In this document: positions 33,409 through 42,063 of the stretch, piece by piece
How the letters are laid out: each line of letters opens with the position of its first letter
How positions within the stretch are numbered: position 1 is the stretch's first letter
DNA from: Saccharomonospora azurea NA-128
GTDB lineage: Bacteria > Actinomycetota > Actinomycetes > Mycobacteriales > Pseudonocardiaceae
Reading direction: 5' to 3'
NCBI RefSeq assembly: GCF_000231055.2
Contig: NZ_CM001466.1
Location: 2,750,643 to 2,814,642 of the forward strand
DNA length: 64,000 bases
Notes under the pieces: generated by a model
What the model saw: the letters and a program-made list of their open reading frames with translations, nothing else
Told to the model about the DNA's origin: nothing
The model's database searches: none
Program-made: the position numbers and the translations under genes

Positions 33409-33762
33409 CGTCCCACCCCGACGAGTTCGGGCAAGTCCGGGCAAGGTCGGACACTGTGGACATAACTGAACAGTCCCACGCAGAGGGCTTCCACTCGGTC
33501 TCACCGGTGGGAGCCCTCTGTCGTGACAGTCCCATAACTGCTGCGTTGTCCGCCTTCTCGTCACGGTGAATCATCGCCTCGTCACCCGGTGACACCGGTG
33601 TGTGTCCGGACACGCCCCCGCACCTCCGGGGCACGTGCATGCAGGCAGAATGCGCTCACACCGACGCGCGCCCGGGGGAACCGAAGGATCGGGCCGCGGC
33701 GTCTGAGGGAGATCCACGACGCGCTTCACGGGGGAGCGCAGCTGAGGGAAGGCACAGCAGTC
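33409..33762 (+). other. Intergenic region between lysozyme and proline-rich protein
   Basis: 354 nt without a convincing gene. It contains the terminator at 33481-33520 and the promoter/leader of the next gene, with GAGGGAAGG about 11 nt before ATG 33763. Short Arg-rich frames through it look like shadows. Confidence 0.7.
33481..33520 (+). terminator. Intrinsic terminator after the GH25 lysozyme
   Basis: CAGAGGGCTTCCAC (33481-33494) pairs with GTGGGAGCCCTCTG (33507-33520) with one G-T wobble and a 12-nt loop, followed by TCGTG. Confidence 0.75.
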
Positions 33763-34818
33763 ATGACCTATCCACCCCAACCCGGTCAGCCCGGACAGCC
33801 CGGACAGCCCGGACAGTCACCGTACGGTCAGCCAGGGCCGGTGCCAGGGCCGCCCTCCGGCGGTTTTCCGCAGCAGGGCGGCCAGTACCCGGGCATGCCC
33901 GGCTATCCGCAGCAAGCCCAGTACGGCCCGATGGACCCGAACCAGTACGGCCAGATGGGCGGCTTCCCACCGCAGGAGCCGAAGAAGAGCAAGACCGGCC
34001 TGTGGGTCGGTATCGGCATCGCGGTGGTCGCCGTGGTGGCGTTCGTCATCACCGCATTCGTCGTTCCCGGCTTCCTCCTGAGCGACGACGACGACAGTGA
34101 GAGCACGTCCGGCGACTCGGGAACGAGCGCGGGCGGCGAGCAGGGCGGGGACGGCGGTCCCGGTGCTCTCGCCCAGCAGATCGCCGACGCGCTGACCTCG
34201 GGTGACAGCGCCACGCTGCAGAACCTGCTCTGTGCGGACGCGACCGAGATGGTGAACGAGGCCGTCGGGATGGCGGGCTCACTCGGCCAGGTTCAGATGA
34301 CCGGTGAGCCGCAGGTGCAGGGGGACCAGGCGGCCGTTCTCGGCACGGCGGGCGAGTACAAGGTCGCCGCTCTGCTGAAGGACTCGGGCAACGGGTGGTG
34401 CTGGCAGGACGTCCAGATCGACACCTCCGGCGCCGGCGGTGACATCGGGGCGCCCGCACCCGGCGACACGGGCTCCACGGGAGACACCGGCGACACCGGC
34501 TCCACGGGCAGCGGCAGCCCGTCGGACCTGAGCAGCGAGGGCCAGCAGTTCCTCGACAAGGTCATGTCGACCCTGGACAAGGGTGACAGCGCCGCCCTGC
34601 CCGGCATGGTGTGCGAGGGCTGGGAGGACGCGCTGGAAGACCTCAAGACGAAGGCCTCCAGCAGCGAGACCCTCGAGATCGAGGAGGTGGAGCTCATCGA
34701 CTTCGGCGGCGGCGCCGAGGGCTTCACCGCGACGATGACGTCGGACACGGGCGGGCTCATCGTGTCCGCCGAGAACACCACGGGCACGTACTGCATCTTC
34801 AGCGCTGCGGGCTACTGA
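33763..34818 (+). CDS. Proline/glycine-rich single-pass membrane protein with duplicated extracellular domain
   Basis: The 351-residue product has a cytoplasmic Pro/Gly/Gln-rich head (1-72) that includes four tandem P-G-Q repeats encoded by a 9-bp DNA repeat at 33781-33816. A membrane helix follows (about 79-104), then an acidic linker and two similar extracellular segments of about 80 residues. The first segment has LAQQIADALTSGDSATLQNL and LLCADATEM; the second has SSEGQQFLDKVMSTLDKGDS and GMVCEGWED. A Gly/Ser/Thr/Asp linker separates them. Each half has a Cys pair. This layout resembles DUF4878/lumazine-like envelope proteins of actinobacteria, but I do not recognise a named family. It converges with purL. 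Confidence 0.75.
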   Translation: MTYPPQPGQPGQPGQPGQSPYGQPGPVPGPPSGGFPQQGGQYPGMPGYPQQAQYGPMDPNQYGQMGGFPPQEPKKSKTGLWVGIGIAVVAVVAFVITAFVVPGFLLSDDDDSESTSGDSGTSAGGEQGGDGGPGALAQQIADALTSGDSATLQNLLCADATEMVNEAVGMAGSLGQVQMTGEPQVQGDQAAVLGTAGEYKVAALLKDSGNGWCWQDVQIDTSGAGGDIGAPAPGDTGSTGDTGDTGSTGSGSPSDLSSEGQQFLDKVMSTLDKGDSAALPGMVCEGWEDALEDLKTKASSSETLEIEEVELIDFGGGAEGFTATMTSDTGGLIVSAENTTGTYCIFSAAGY

Positions 34819-34844
34819 CCCGCACTGACCCGCACTGACGCGAA

Positions 34845-34884
34845 AGGCCCGAGGCCGCGGGATTCACCTCGCGCCCTCGGGCCT
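34845..34884. terminator. Bidirectional terminator between 34818 and purL
   Basis: AGGCCCGAGG (34845-34854) pairs with CCTCGGGCCT (34875-34884), with an inner CGCG/CGCG pairing. It lies between convergent stops. Confidence 0.7.
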
Positions 34885-34898
34885 CGTCGTCTCTCGCG

Positions 34899-37199
34899 TC
34901 AGCCGAACAGCGTGGGCAGCGTGCCCTCCCAGGCCTCGCGCAGCTCGTCCAGTCCGAAGTCGGCGACGTCCTGGATGTGCACGGCGTCCGCCTCGGGGTC
35001 CACGACGCCGGTCTTGCGCCACGGCAGGCCACGCGCCGAGCACATCTCGGTGAAGCGCAGCTCCTCCGTCCTCGGCACGGCCACGAGCACGCGTCCCGCC
35101 GACTCCGAGAACAGCTGCACGAACGGGTCGGCGTCCGGGTCCAGGATGATGCGAGCACCGCACTGGCCGATGAGCGCCATCTCGACGATCGTCTGGGCCA
35201 GCCCGCCGTCGGACACGTCGTGCGCCGCGGAGATCATGCCGTCCCGCGAGCCCGCCACGAGGATCTCCGCCAGCAGTCGCTCGCGCTCCAGGTCCACCTT
35301 CGGCGGCAGGCCACCGAGGTGCCCGTGCATCACCTCCGCCCACGCCGAGCCTCCGAACTCGTCGTGGGTCTCTCCGAGCAGCAGCAGGCTCTCGCCCGCC
35401 TCCGCTCCGATGCCGGTGGGGATGCGGCGGCTCACGTCGTCGATCACACCGAGCACACCGACGACCGGGGTCGGCAGGATGGCCTGGTCGCCGGTCTGGT
35501 TATAGAAGCTGACGTTGCCGCCGGTGACCGGCACGCCGAGCTCGGCGCACCCGTCGGCCAGGCCGTGGACGGCGCGCTCGAACTGCCACATGACGCCCGG
35601 GTCGCGCGGCGAACCGAAGTTGAGGCAGTTGGTGACCGCCATCGGCATCGCGCCGCTGGTGGCGACGTTGCGGTACGCCTCGGCGAGCGCGAGCTGCGTG
35701 CCCGCGTAGGGGTCGAGGTAGACGTAGCGGCTGTTGCAGTCGGTGGACACGGCGACACCGCGGCCCGTCGACTCGTCGATCCGGATCATGCCGGAGTCGG
35801 CGGGCTGGGCCAGCACCGTGTTGCCGCGCACGTAGCGGTCGTACTGCTGCGTGACCCACTCCTTCGACGCAAGGTTCGGCGAGGAGATCATGCGCAGCAG
35901 CGTCTCGCGAATCTCGTCCGGAGTGGACGGACGCGGAAGGGAGTCCGGCGTGTCGGCCTGCAGCGCGTCCTGCGCGGCCGGACGCGCGTACGGGCGGTCG
36001 TAGACCGGGCCCTGGTGCGCGACCGTGCGCGGCGGGACGTCGACCACGGTCTGCCCGTGCCAGTCGATGACGAGGCGGTCGCCGTCGGTCACCTCACCGA
36101 TGACGGTGGCCGTGACGTCCCACTTGCGGCACACCTCCATGAAGGCGTCCACATCGGACGGCTTCACGACGGCGCACATGCGTTCCTGCGACTCGCTGGA
36201 GAGGATCTCGGCCGGGGTCATCCCCTCGGCCCGCAGCGGCACCTGGTCGAGATCGACGTGCATGCCGCCGTCACCGGCCGCGGCCAGCTCCGACGTGGCA
36301 CACGCGAGCCCGGCACCACCGAGGTCCTGGATGCCCACCACGAGCTTCTTGGCGAACAGCTCCAGCGAGCACTCGATGAGCACCTTCTCCATGAAGGGGT
36401 CGCCCACCTGCACGCTCGGCAGCTTCTTGCGCCCGCCGGAGTTCTCGTCGCCCGAGAAGCTGTCGCTGGCGAGGACGGACACGCCGCCGATGCCGTCGAG
36501 GCCCGTGCGGGCGCCGAACAGGATGACCTTGTTGCCGGTACCGGAGGCGTGGGCGAGGTGCAGGTCCTCGACCCGCATGGCACCCACGCACAGCGCGTTG
36601 ACCAGGGGGTTGCCCGCGTAGCTGGAGTCGAAGACGACCTCGCCGCCGATGTTGGGCAGGCCGAGGCAGTTGCCGTAGCCGGCGATACCCGCCACCACGC
36701 CGGGCAGCACCCGGCGCGTGTCCGGAGCGTCGGCGGGCCCGAAGCGCAGCGGGTCGGCCACCGCAAGCGGCCGCGCGCCCATCGCGAGGATGTCGCGCAC
36801 GATGCCGCCCACACCCGTCGCCGCACCCTGGTACGGCTCCACATAGGACGGATGGTTGTGGCTCTCCGCCTTGAACGTGACGGCCCAGCCGTCCCCGATG
36901 TCGACCACCCCCGCGTTCTCGCCGATGCCGGCGAGCATCTTCTCGCGCATCTCCGGGGTGGTGGTCTCACCGAAGTAGGCCAGATGCTTCTTGGACGACT
37001 TGTAGGAGCAGTGCTCGCTCCACATCACCGAGTACATCGCGAGTTCCGCGTCCGTGGGCCTGCGCCCGAGGATGTCGCGGATACGCGCGTACTCGTCGTC
37101 GGCCAGCCCCAGTTCCGCGTACGGCTGGGTCTGCTCCGGAGTCTTTCCGGCGAGGTCGGTGGTGTCGACGGCGGGGGTTTCCACGTGAGGTGCTGCCAC
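34899..37199 (-). CDS. purL: Phosphoribosylformylglycinamidine synthase subunit PurL
   Basis: PurL is the ATP-dependent synthetase subunit that makes FGAM from FGAR, with ammonia from PurQ and with PurS as scaffold. The 766-residue protein is the small (Bacillus-type) form. It shows [20 protein letters not shown] near 55, the ATP-loop [36 protein letters not shown], and [15 protein letters not shown] 37199 is preceded by TAGTCT (37206-37211) exactly 6 nt upstream, so purL can be transcribed as a leaderless mRNA from its own promoter, although purQ ends only 27 nt upstream. Confidence 0.96.
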   Translation of the reverse strand: MAAPHVETPAVDTTDLAGKTPEQTQPYAELGLADDEYARIRDILGRRPTDAELAMYSVMWSEHCSYKSSKKHLAYFGETTTPEMREKMLAGIGENAGVVDIGDGWAVTFKAESHNHPSYVEPYQGAATGVGGIVRDILAMGARPLAVADPLRFGPADAPDTRRVLPGVVAGIAGYGNCLGLPNIGGEVVFDSSYAGNPLVNALCVGAMRVEDLHLAHASGTGNKVILFGARTGLDGIGGVSVLASDSFSGDENSGGRKKLPSVQVGDPFMEKVLIECSLELFAKKLVVGIQDLGGAGLACATSELAAAGDGGMHVDLDQVPLRAEGMTPAEILSSESQERMCAVVKPSDVDAFMEVCRKWDVTATVIGEVTDGDRLVIDWHGQTVVDVPPRTVAHQGPVYDRPYARPAAQDALQADTPDSLPRPSTPDEIRETLLRMISSPNLASKEWVTQQYDRYVRGNTVLAQPADSGMIRIDESTGRGVAVSTDCNSRYVYLDPYAGTQLALAEAYRNVATSGAMPMAVTNCLNFGSPRDPGVMWQFERAVHGLADGCAELGVPVTGGNVSFYNQTGDQAILPTPVVGVLGVIDDVSRRIPTGIGAEAGESLLLLGETHDEFGGSAWAEVMHGHLGGLPPKVDLERERLLAEILVAGSRDGMISAAHDVSDGGLAQTIVEMALIGQCGARIILDPDADPFVQLFSESAGRVLVAVPRTEELRFTEMCSARGLPWRKTGVVDPEADAVHIQDVADFGLDELREAWEGTLPTLFG

Positions 37200-37225
37200 G
37201 AGACCAGACTAACCGCAGGCTCTCG

Positions 37226-37915
37226 TCAGGCCGACGTGACCAGCGACTTCACTGCGTCGAGTGCCGAGTAGAACACGCCGAGTCCGTCGTCGGACGGCCC
37301 GGTCAGCGCGTCGATGGCGTGCTCGGGGTGCGGCATGAGCCCCACGATGCGGCCGTCGGCGCTGCACACACCGGCGATGTCGCGCCGCGAGCCGTTGGGG
37401 TTGCCGTCGACGTAGCGGAAGACCACACGACCCTCGCCCTCCAGCTCGTCGAGCGTCGCCTCGTCGGCCATGTAACCGCCCTCACCCGACTTCAGGGGGA
37501 TGAGGACGTCGGCGCCCTGGTCGTACCGCGTGGTCCAGCTCGTGGTGTTGTTCTCGACCCGCAGCCACTGGTCCCGGCACACGAAGTGCAGCTTCTCGTT
37601 GCGCACCAACGCACCCGGCAGGAGACCCGCCTCACAGAGGATCTGGAAGCCGTTGCAGATGCCCAGCACGGGCATTCCCTTGCCCGCGGCCTCGATGACC
37701 GACGTCATCACGGGAGCGAACCGGGCGATGGCGCCGCAACGCAGGTAGTCGCCGTAGGAGAAGCCGCCGGGAACGACCACCGCGTCGACGCCCTTGAGGT
37801 CCTCGTCACCGTGCCACAGCGACACCGCCTCCGCGCCCGACCGCGTCACCGCGCGCGCGGCGTCGACGTCGTCGAGCGTGCCGGGGAAGGTGATGACGCC
37901 GATGCGGGCGCTCAT
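37226..37915 (-). CDS. purQ: Phosphoribosylformylglycinamidine synthase glutaminase subunit PurQ
   Basis: PurQ is the class I glutaminase that supplies ammonia to PurL. The 229-residue product starts at ATG 37915 ([20 protein letters not shown]), overlapping the purS stop (ATGA). The nucleophilic Cys is in [20 protein letters not shown] near 90, and the His-Glu pair is in [13 protein letters not shown] near 200. [18 protein letters not shown] forms the oxyanion region. Confidence 0.96.
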   Translation of the reverse strand: MSARIGVITFPGTLDDVDAARAVTRSGAEAVSLWHGDEDLKGVDAVVVPGGFSYGDYLRCGAIARFAPVMTSVIEAAGKGMPVLGICNGFQILCEAGLLPGALVRNEKLHFVCRDQWLRVENNTTSWTTRYDQGADVLIPLKSGEGGYMADEATLDELEGEGRVVFRYVDGNPNGSRRDIAGVCSADGRIVGLMPHPEHAIDALTGPSDDGLGVFYSALDAVKSLVTSA

Positions 37916-38151
37916 GAGTCGATCCTCCGAATCGTCCACTCCTCGATCACGGGGTTCGCGAGGAAACCCTCCGCGATCTTGGCGAGCGTTTCGTCGTCGA
38001 CGCTGTCGTCGACCTCCAGCTCGAAGTGCTTGCCCTGACGCACCTCGGTGACCCCGGTGAACCCGAGCCTGCCGAGCGCACCGGCGACGGCCTGGCCTTG
38101 GGGATCGAGGATTTCGGGCTTGGGCATGACGTCGACGACTACTCGGGCCAC
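37912..38151 (-). CDS. purS: Phosphoribosylformylglycinamidine synthase subunit PurS
   Basis: PurS is the 79-residue scaffold that bridges PurQ and PurL. It starts at GTG 38151 ([20 protein letters not shown]) with AGGAG about 10 nt upstream, and contains the conserved [20 protein letters not shown] and KHFELEVDD. Overlap with purQ ensures equal production. Confidence 0.94.
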   Translation of the reverse strand: MARVVVDVMPKPEILDPQGQAVAGALGRLGFTGVTEVRQGKHFELEVDDSVDDETLAKIAEGFLANPVIEEWTIRRIDS

Positions 38152-38202
38152 GACTGGCTGCTCCTAGACTCTGCGCAGGTCAAATGCTCTTCGAGCGTAA
38201 CC

Positions 38203-38239
38203 CAGGGGCCGAGAAGCCCCCGACACCCCTCGGCCCCTG
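38203..38239 (-). terminator. Terminator between the MFS gene and purS
   Basis: CAGGGGCCGAG (38203-38213) and CTCGGCCCCTG (38229-38239) form a perfect 11-bp stem. It lies downstream of the minus-strand MFS gene and upstream of purS, isolating the purine operon. The rest of 38152-38423 holds no gene that I can support. Confidence 0.7.
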
Positions 38240-38423
38240 AGTCGCCCGGCACCGACTGCTGCACTCCTGAAGACGTGCGGGTGTCGCGGGCCGTTGCTCG
38301 CGCGGGCACAGCGGGTCGTGATTCGCCGGAACGGCCCAGGATCGACTCGGCCGAGGTCACGGTGCGCGACCGGCGATCCGCCGTCCTCGGTACGGAACGG
38401 GTCGCCGGTCGCACTCGGGCGGC

Positions 38424-39767
38424 TCAGGCGTTCGCCGCGATCTCCGGCCGGGGCGGCTGGTCGTTCGGCGGCGGCTGCCCCTTCGGCGAGCGGGTGAGCA
38501 CCCTGCGCAGACCGAAGGCTCCGACGACACCGATCACCGAGACGACGATGAGGAAGATCAGTCCAGTGAGGGCGGATCCGGTGGCGTCGACCACCGCCGC
38601 GATACCCATCGGGCCGAACCCGCCGCCGAGGTTGCCGATGCCGTTGATGGCTCCGATCCCCGCCGCGGCGGCGGCCCCGGTGAGGAACTTCGGCACGAGT
38701 CCCCACATCACCGGCTGCGCGGCGTAGCCACCGATCGAGGCGACGCAGATGCCGATCATCTGCACCACCGGCGACGACACCAGCGCCGAGATCGTGAAGC
38801 CGACCGCCGAGAAGCCCAGCATCAACGCGAGCCAGCCGAACGGCGTGCCCCTGTTCCGCGCGAGCCGCGGCACGGCGAGCAGCCCCACCATCACGCACAC
38901 GTACGGGATGGCCGACACGAGCCCGACCTCCAGGCCGGACAGGCCGCCGAAGCCCTCGACGATGGTCGGCAGCCAGAACGCCAGCCCGTAGGTGGCCAGC
39001 GGGAAGCAGAGGAAGAACACGGCCATCGCCAGCACCCTGCGGTCGCCGAGGACCTTCCACGGGTTGCGCGGCTGGTCGCCGGCCTCGGCGTCCTCGGCGG
39101 CGAGGGCGCTCTTCAGCGCCGTGCGTTCGCGGTCGTCGAGCCACCTGGCGCTGTCGGGGTCCTTGGGCAGCAGCCACAGCACCAGGGGTGCCACGAGCAC
39201 GGCGGGCAGACCGGTCGCGATGAAGATCCACTGCCAGCCACCCAGACCCCAGACGCCGTCCAGGTCGTTGAGCGCGCCCATCAGCGGGTTGCCGATGATG
39301 AACGAGATCGGTCCGGCGAGCATGAACAGACCGATGGCGGCCCCGCGGTGCGCCGAGGGGAACCACCGGGTGAGGTAGTAGATGACGCCCGGGAAGAACC
39401 CGGCCTCGGCCGCGCCGAGGAGGAAGCGGGCGAGGTAGAACTGCCAGGTTTCGGTCACCAGGGCCGTCGCGATGGTGACGATGCCCCACGTGACCATGAT
39501 CCGGGCGATCCAGCGGTGGGCACCGAAGCGGTGCAACGCGAGGTTGCTCGGCACCTCCAGCACCGCGTAGGCCACGAAGAAGAACACCTGGCCCAACGTG
39601 AAGACCGTGGCCGAGAGGCCGAGCTCCTCCTGGAGCGTGAGCTTGGCGAAGCCGACGTTCGATCTGTCGATGTAGGCGATCACGTACAGGACTGCGAGAA
39701 AGGGCAGCAGCCGCAGCGTGATCGCTCGGATCGTGCGCGGTGAGACCCGCGAGGTGTCAGGGTGCAC
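38424..39767 (-). CDS. MFS transporter, anion:cation symporter (sugar-acid) family
   Basis: The 447-residue, 12-helix transporter belongs to the ACS branch of MFS that imports hexonates, hexarates and related acids. It shows FLAVLYVIAYIDRSNVGFAK in helix 1, the signature NLALHRFGAHRWIARIMVTW between helices 2 and 3, and LLGAAEAGFFPGVIYYLTRW in helix 4. GTG 39767 (VHPDTSRVSPRTIRAITLRL) is chosen because GGGGAAG lies 6 nt upstream; the longer frame to 39818 would run through the IclR-type operator. It is divergent from the catabolic operon, with two operators between. Confidence 0.88.
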   Translation of the reverse strand: MHPDTSRVSPRTIRAITLRLLPFLAVLYVIAYIDRSNVGFAKLTLQEELGLSATVFTLGQVFFFVAYAVLEVPSNLALHRFGAHRWIARIMVTWGIVTIATALVTETWQFYLARFLLGAAEAGFFPGVIYYLTRWFPSAHRGAAIGLFMLAGPISFIIGNPLMGALNDLDGVWGLGGWQWIFIATGLPAVLVAPLVLWLLPKDPDSARWLDDRERTALKSALAAEDAEAGDQPRNPWKVLGDRRVLAMAVFFLCFPLATYGLAFWLPTIVEGFGGLSGLEVGLVSAIPYVCVMVGLLAVPRLARNRGTPFGWLALMLGFSAVGFTISALVSSPVVQMIGICVASIGGYAAQPVMWGLVPKFLTGAAAAAGIGAINGIGNLGGGFGPMGIAAVVDATGSALTGLIFLIVVSVIGVVGAFGLRRVLTRSPKGQPPPNDQPPRPEIAANA

Positions 39768-39790
39768 CGTTGTCTTCCCCGATCGTTGAT

Positions 39791-39806
39791 GTCCGAAATA
39801 TCGGAC
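39791..39806 (-). promoter_or_regulatory. IclR-type operator upstream of the MFS gene
   Basis: GTCCGAAATATCGGAC is a near-perfect palindrome (two central mismatches) in the 5' leader region of the MFS gene. It shares the TCCGA..n..TCGGA arms with two further sites at 39898-39911 and 44288-44307. Confidence 0.72.
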
Positions 39807-39897
39807 CACGTCCGTCATTACGTTGGCGGAACCGTAAGACCAGCCCCTTGCGCTGTCAACGGTCGAGCCCTAATCTCGTTCGCGGTTACGAACGTCA

Positions 39898-39911
39898 TCC
39901 GATATTTCGGA
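39898..39911 (+). promoter_or_regulatory. IclR-type operator upstream of the sugar-acid operon
   Basis: TCCGATATTTCGGA lies 9 nt before the start of the first catabolic gene. It is the reverse-complement form of the site at 39791-39806, 107 bp away, so one regulator could occupy both sides of the divergent promoter. Confidence 0.72.
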
Positions 39912-39919
39912 CAAGATTG

Positions 39920-40891
39920 GTGGATGCGGTGGAACGGTCGCGAACCTTCCTGCGCTCGCTCGGACTGCCTTCGACAGACCCCGGCGAGCTCCCGAGCAGC
40001 ACGAAACGCTTCCCCGACGGCGCGGCGTACCGCGTCGAGATCCCCAGCGTCGAGGGGGTCGAGGCGATGGAGGCCGTCTTCGGCGAGGCCGACGCCCGAG
40101 GAGTCACCGTCCACCGGGTCTCCCAGGGCAGCGGCGGCATGCTGCTCACCCAGACCGAGCTGACGGCCATGGCCGCGCTCGCCGAAGCGCGCGGCGTGGA
40201 GCTCAGCCTGTTCGCGCGGCCCGTGGCGGGGTGGGACACCGGCGCGGCGTCGCTCGCGGAGGGCGGCGGGTCGATGGCCGCGCAGGCGCGGGGCACCGAA
40301 CAGCTCGTCCACGTGCTCGCGGACATCCGCCGCAGCGCGGAGGCGGGGGTCCGCAGTGTGCTCGTCACCGACCTCGGCGTGCTGAGCGTCGCCTCCCGCA
40401 TGCGGCAGGCCGGCGAACTGCCCGCGGACCTGCAGTTCAAGGTCAGCGTGCAGATGGGACTGTCGAACCCGGTGTCGATCCGCATCGCCGAGGAACACGG
40501 GGCCGACACCTACAACGTGCCCACGGACCTGTCGCTGGCGCAGCTCGCCGCCGTGCGCGCGGCCATCGACATCCCCATCGACATCTACGTGGAATCGCCC
40601 GACGACCTCGGCGGGTTCGTGCGGCACTTCGAGATCGCCGAGATCGTGCGGGTCGCCGCGCCCGTGTACCTCAAGTTCGGCCTGCGCAACGCGCCGAACA
40701 TCTACCCGAGCGGCACGCACCTGACCGGCACCGCCGTGAGCCTCTCGCGGGAACGCGTGCGCCGGGCCGAGATCGGCCTGGAGACCCTCGCCCGGTACGC
40801 CCCTGACGCCGTGGCGTCCACCCTGCCCGCGGATGATCTGGCCGTGCCGAACACCACCGCCGTCACCGAGTCGACGAGGAGCACGCCGTGA
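39920..40891 (+). CDS. TIM-barrel protein of unknown function in sugar-acid operon (U32-peptidase-like fold)
   Basis: The 323-residue product resembles uncharacterised actinobacterial proteins sometimes labelled U32-like peptidases. It reads like a beta/alpha barrel with successive strands YRVEIPSVEG, VTVHRVSQGSGG, VELSLFARPV, SVLVTDLGVLSV, FKVSVQMGLSNPV, TYNVPTDLSL, IDIYVESPDDLGG, and VYLKFGLRNAPNIYPSGTH. Lys in VYLKFGL and several Asp/Glu at strand ends could be catalytic. The start is probably GTG 39920, or TTG 39917. It is the first gene of an operon with a dehydratase and a semialdehyde dehydrogenase and may supply the missing middle step; this is inference. Confidence 0.65.
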   Translation: MDAVERSRTFLRSLGLPSTDPGELPSSTKRFPDGAAYRVEIPSVEGVEAMEAVFGEADARGVTVHRVSQGSGGMLLTQTELTAMAALAEARGVELSLFARPVAGWDTGAASLAEGGGSMAAQARGTEQLVHVLADIRRSAEAGVRSVLVTDLGVLSVASRMRQAGELPADLQFKVSVQMGLSNPVSIRIAEEHGADTYNVPTDLSLAQLAAVRAAIDIPIDIYVESPDDLGGFVRHFEIAEIVRVAAPVYLKFGLRNAPNIYPSGTHLTGTAVSLSRERVRRAEIGLETLARYAPDAVASTLPADDLAVPNTTAVTESTRSTP

Positions 40892-42063
40892 AGATCACCG
40901 ATGTCGAGACCTTCGTGATGGGCACGCCGTGGCGTGACCTGACCTTCGTCCGCGTCACCACCGACGAGGGACTGACGGGCGTCGGTGAGACCCGGATGCT
41001 CGGGCACACCGAGGCGTTGAAGGGGTATCTGTCCGAGGCCGTGCCCCGGCACGTGATCGGCGCCGACCCGTTCGACATCGAGGCGCTCGTGCAGCGCATG
41101 AAGCGCGGCGACTACGGCAGGCCCGGCGAGATCATGATGTCCGGCATCGCCTGCGTCGAGATGGCCTGCTGGGACATCGTCGGCAAGGCTCTCGGCCAGC
41201 CGGTGTGGCGACTGCTGGGCGGCAAGGTCCGCGACCGCGTCAAGGCCTACGCCAACGGCTGGTACACCGTCGAGCGCACCCCGGAGGAGTTCCACGCCGC
41301 CGCGAAGCGCGTCGTCGAGCGCGGCTACCGCGCGTTGAAGTTCGACCCGTTCGGCCCCGGCCAGTGGGAGCTGGAACCGCAGGAGCGCACCCGGTCGATC
41401 GAGCTGGTGGAGGCCGTGCGCGACGCCGTGGGCCCCGACGTGGAGATCCTCGTCGAGATGCACGGCCGGTTCGCTCCCGCGGAGGCGGTGCGCATCGCCC
41501 GCTCGATCGCGAAGTTCGACCCGAGCTGGCTGGAGGAGCCCGTTCCGCCGGAGAACCTCAAGGCGCTGGCGAAGGTCGCGGAGCAGGTCGACTTCCCGGT
41601 GGCGACCGGGGAACGCATCCACGACCGGGCGGAGTTCCGCGAGCTGTTCGAGCTCCAGGCCGCCGACGTCATCCAGCCCGACATCGGTCACCTGGGCGGC
41701 ATCCTGGAGACGCGCAAGCTCGCGGCGACGGCGGAGACGCACTTCGTGCTCGTGGCGCCGCACAACGTGGGCGGCCCGGTGCTCACGATGGCGAACCTGC
41801 ACCTGGCCGCGTGCACCCCGAACTTCAAGATCCAGGAACACTTCAACGACTTCGCCGACGAACACGTCAAGCAGGCGGCTCCCGGCCTGCCGCCGGTGGA
41901 GGACGGCTACTTCGCCCTGCCGATGGCGCCGGGGCTCGGCGTGGAACTCGACACCGACTTCGTGGCCGAGCACCCGTTCCAGGCCGCGCGCTTCGACCTG
42001 TTCGCCGACGACTGGCAGTTCCGGGGCACCAAGGCGGGCACACTGGAAGGAGACGACGCATGA
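40888..42063 (+). CDS. Enolase-superfamily sugar-acid dehydratase (mandelate racemase/GalD-like)
   Basis: The 391-residue enzyme has the MR/MLE architecture: capping domain (1-125) and barrel (about 130-355). Catalytic and metal residues are seen in RALKFDPFGPG (K-x-D), EILVEMHGRF (metal Glu), WLEEPVPPE (metal Glu), TGERIHDR (metal Glu), and APHNVGGPV (His). This set fits galactonate/gluconate-type acid-sugar dehydratases. GTG 40888 overlaps the previous stop (GTGA) and the stop overlaps the next ATG, so the three genes are coupled. The exact sugar acid cannot be named. Confidence 0.85.
   Translation: MKITDVETFVMGTPWRDLTFVRVTTDEGLTGVGETRMLGHTEALKGYLSEAVPRHVIGADPFDIEALVQRMKRGDYGRPGEIMMSGIACVEMACWDIVGKALGQPVWRLLGGKVRDRVKAYANGWYTVERTPEEFHAAAKRVVERGYRALKFDPFGPGQWELEPQERTRSIELVEAVRDAVGPDVEILVEMHGRFAPAEAVRIARSIAKFDPSWLEEPVPPENLKALAKVAEQVDFPVATGERIHDRAEFRELFELQAADVIQPDIGHLGGILETRKLAATAETHFVLVAPHNVGGPVLTMANLHLAACTPNFKIQEHFNDFADEHVKQAAPGLPPVEDGYFALPMAPGLGVELDTDFVAEHPFQAARFDLFADDWQFRGTKAGTLEGDDA

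Noticed and set aside
33781-33816. 9-bp repeat as a mobile or phase-variable element
   Set aside because: It simply encodes tandem Pro-Gly-Gln in frame in a proline-rich domain; changes in number would stay in frame.
39768-39818. Upstream start for the MFS transporter at 39818
   Set aside because: It would place the IclR operator inside the coding sequence and ignore the GGGGAAG ribosome site before GTG 39767.
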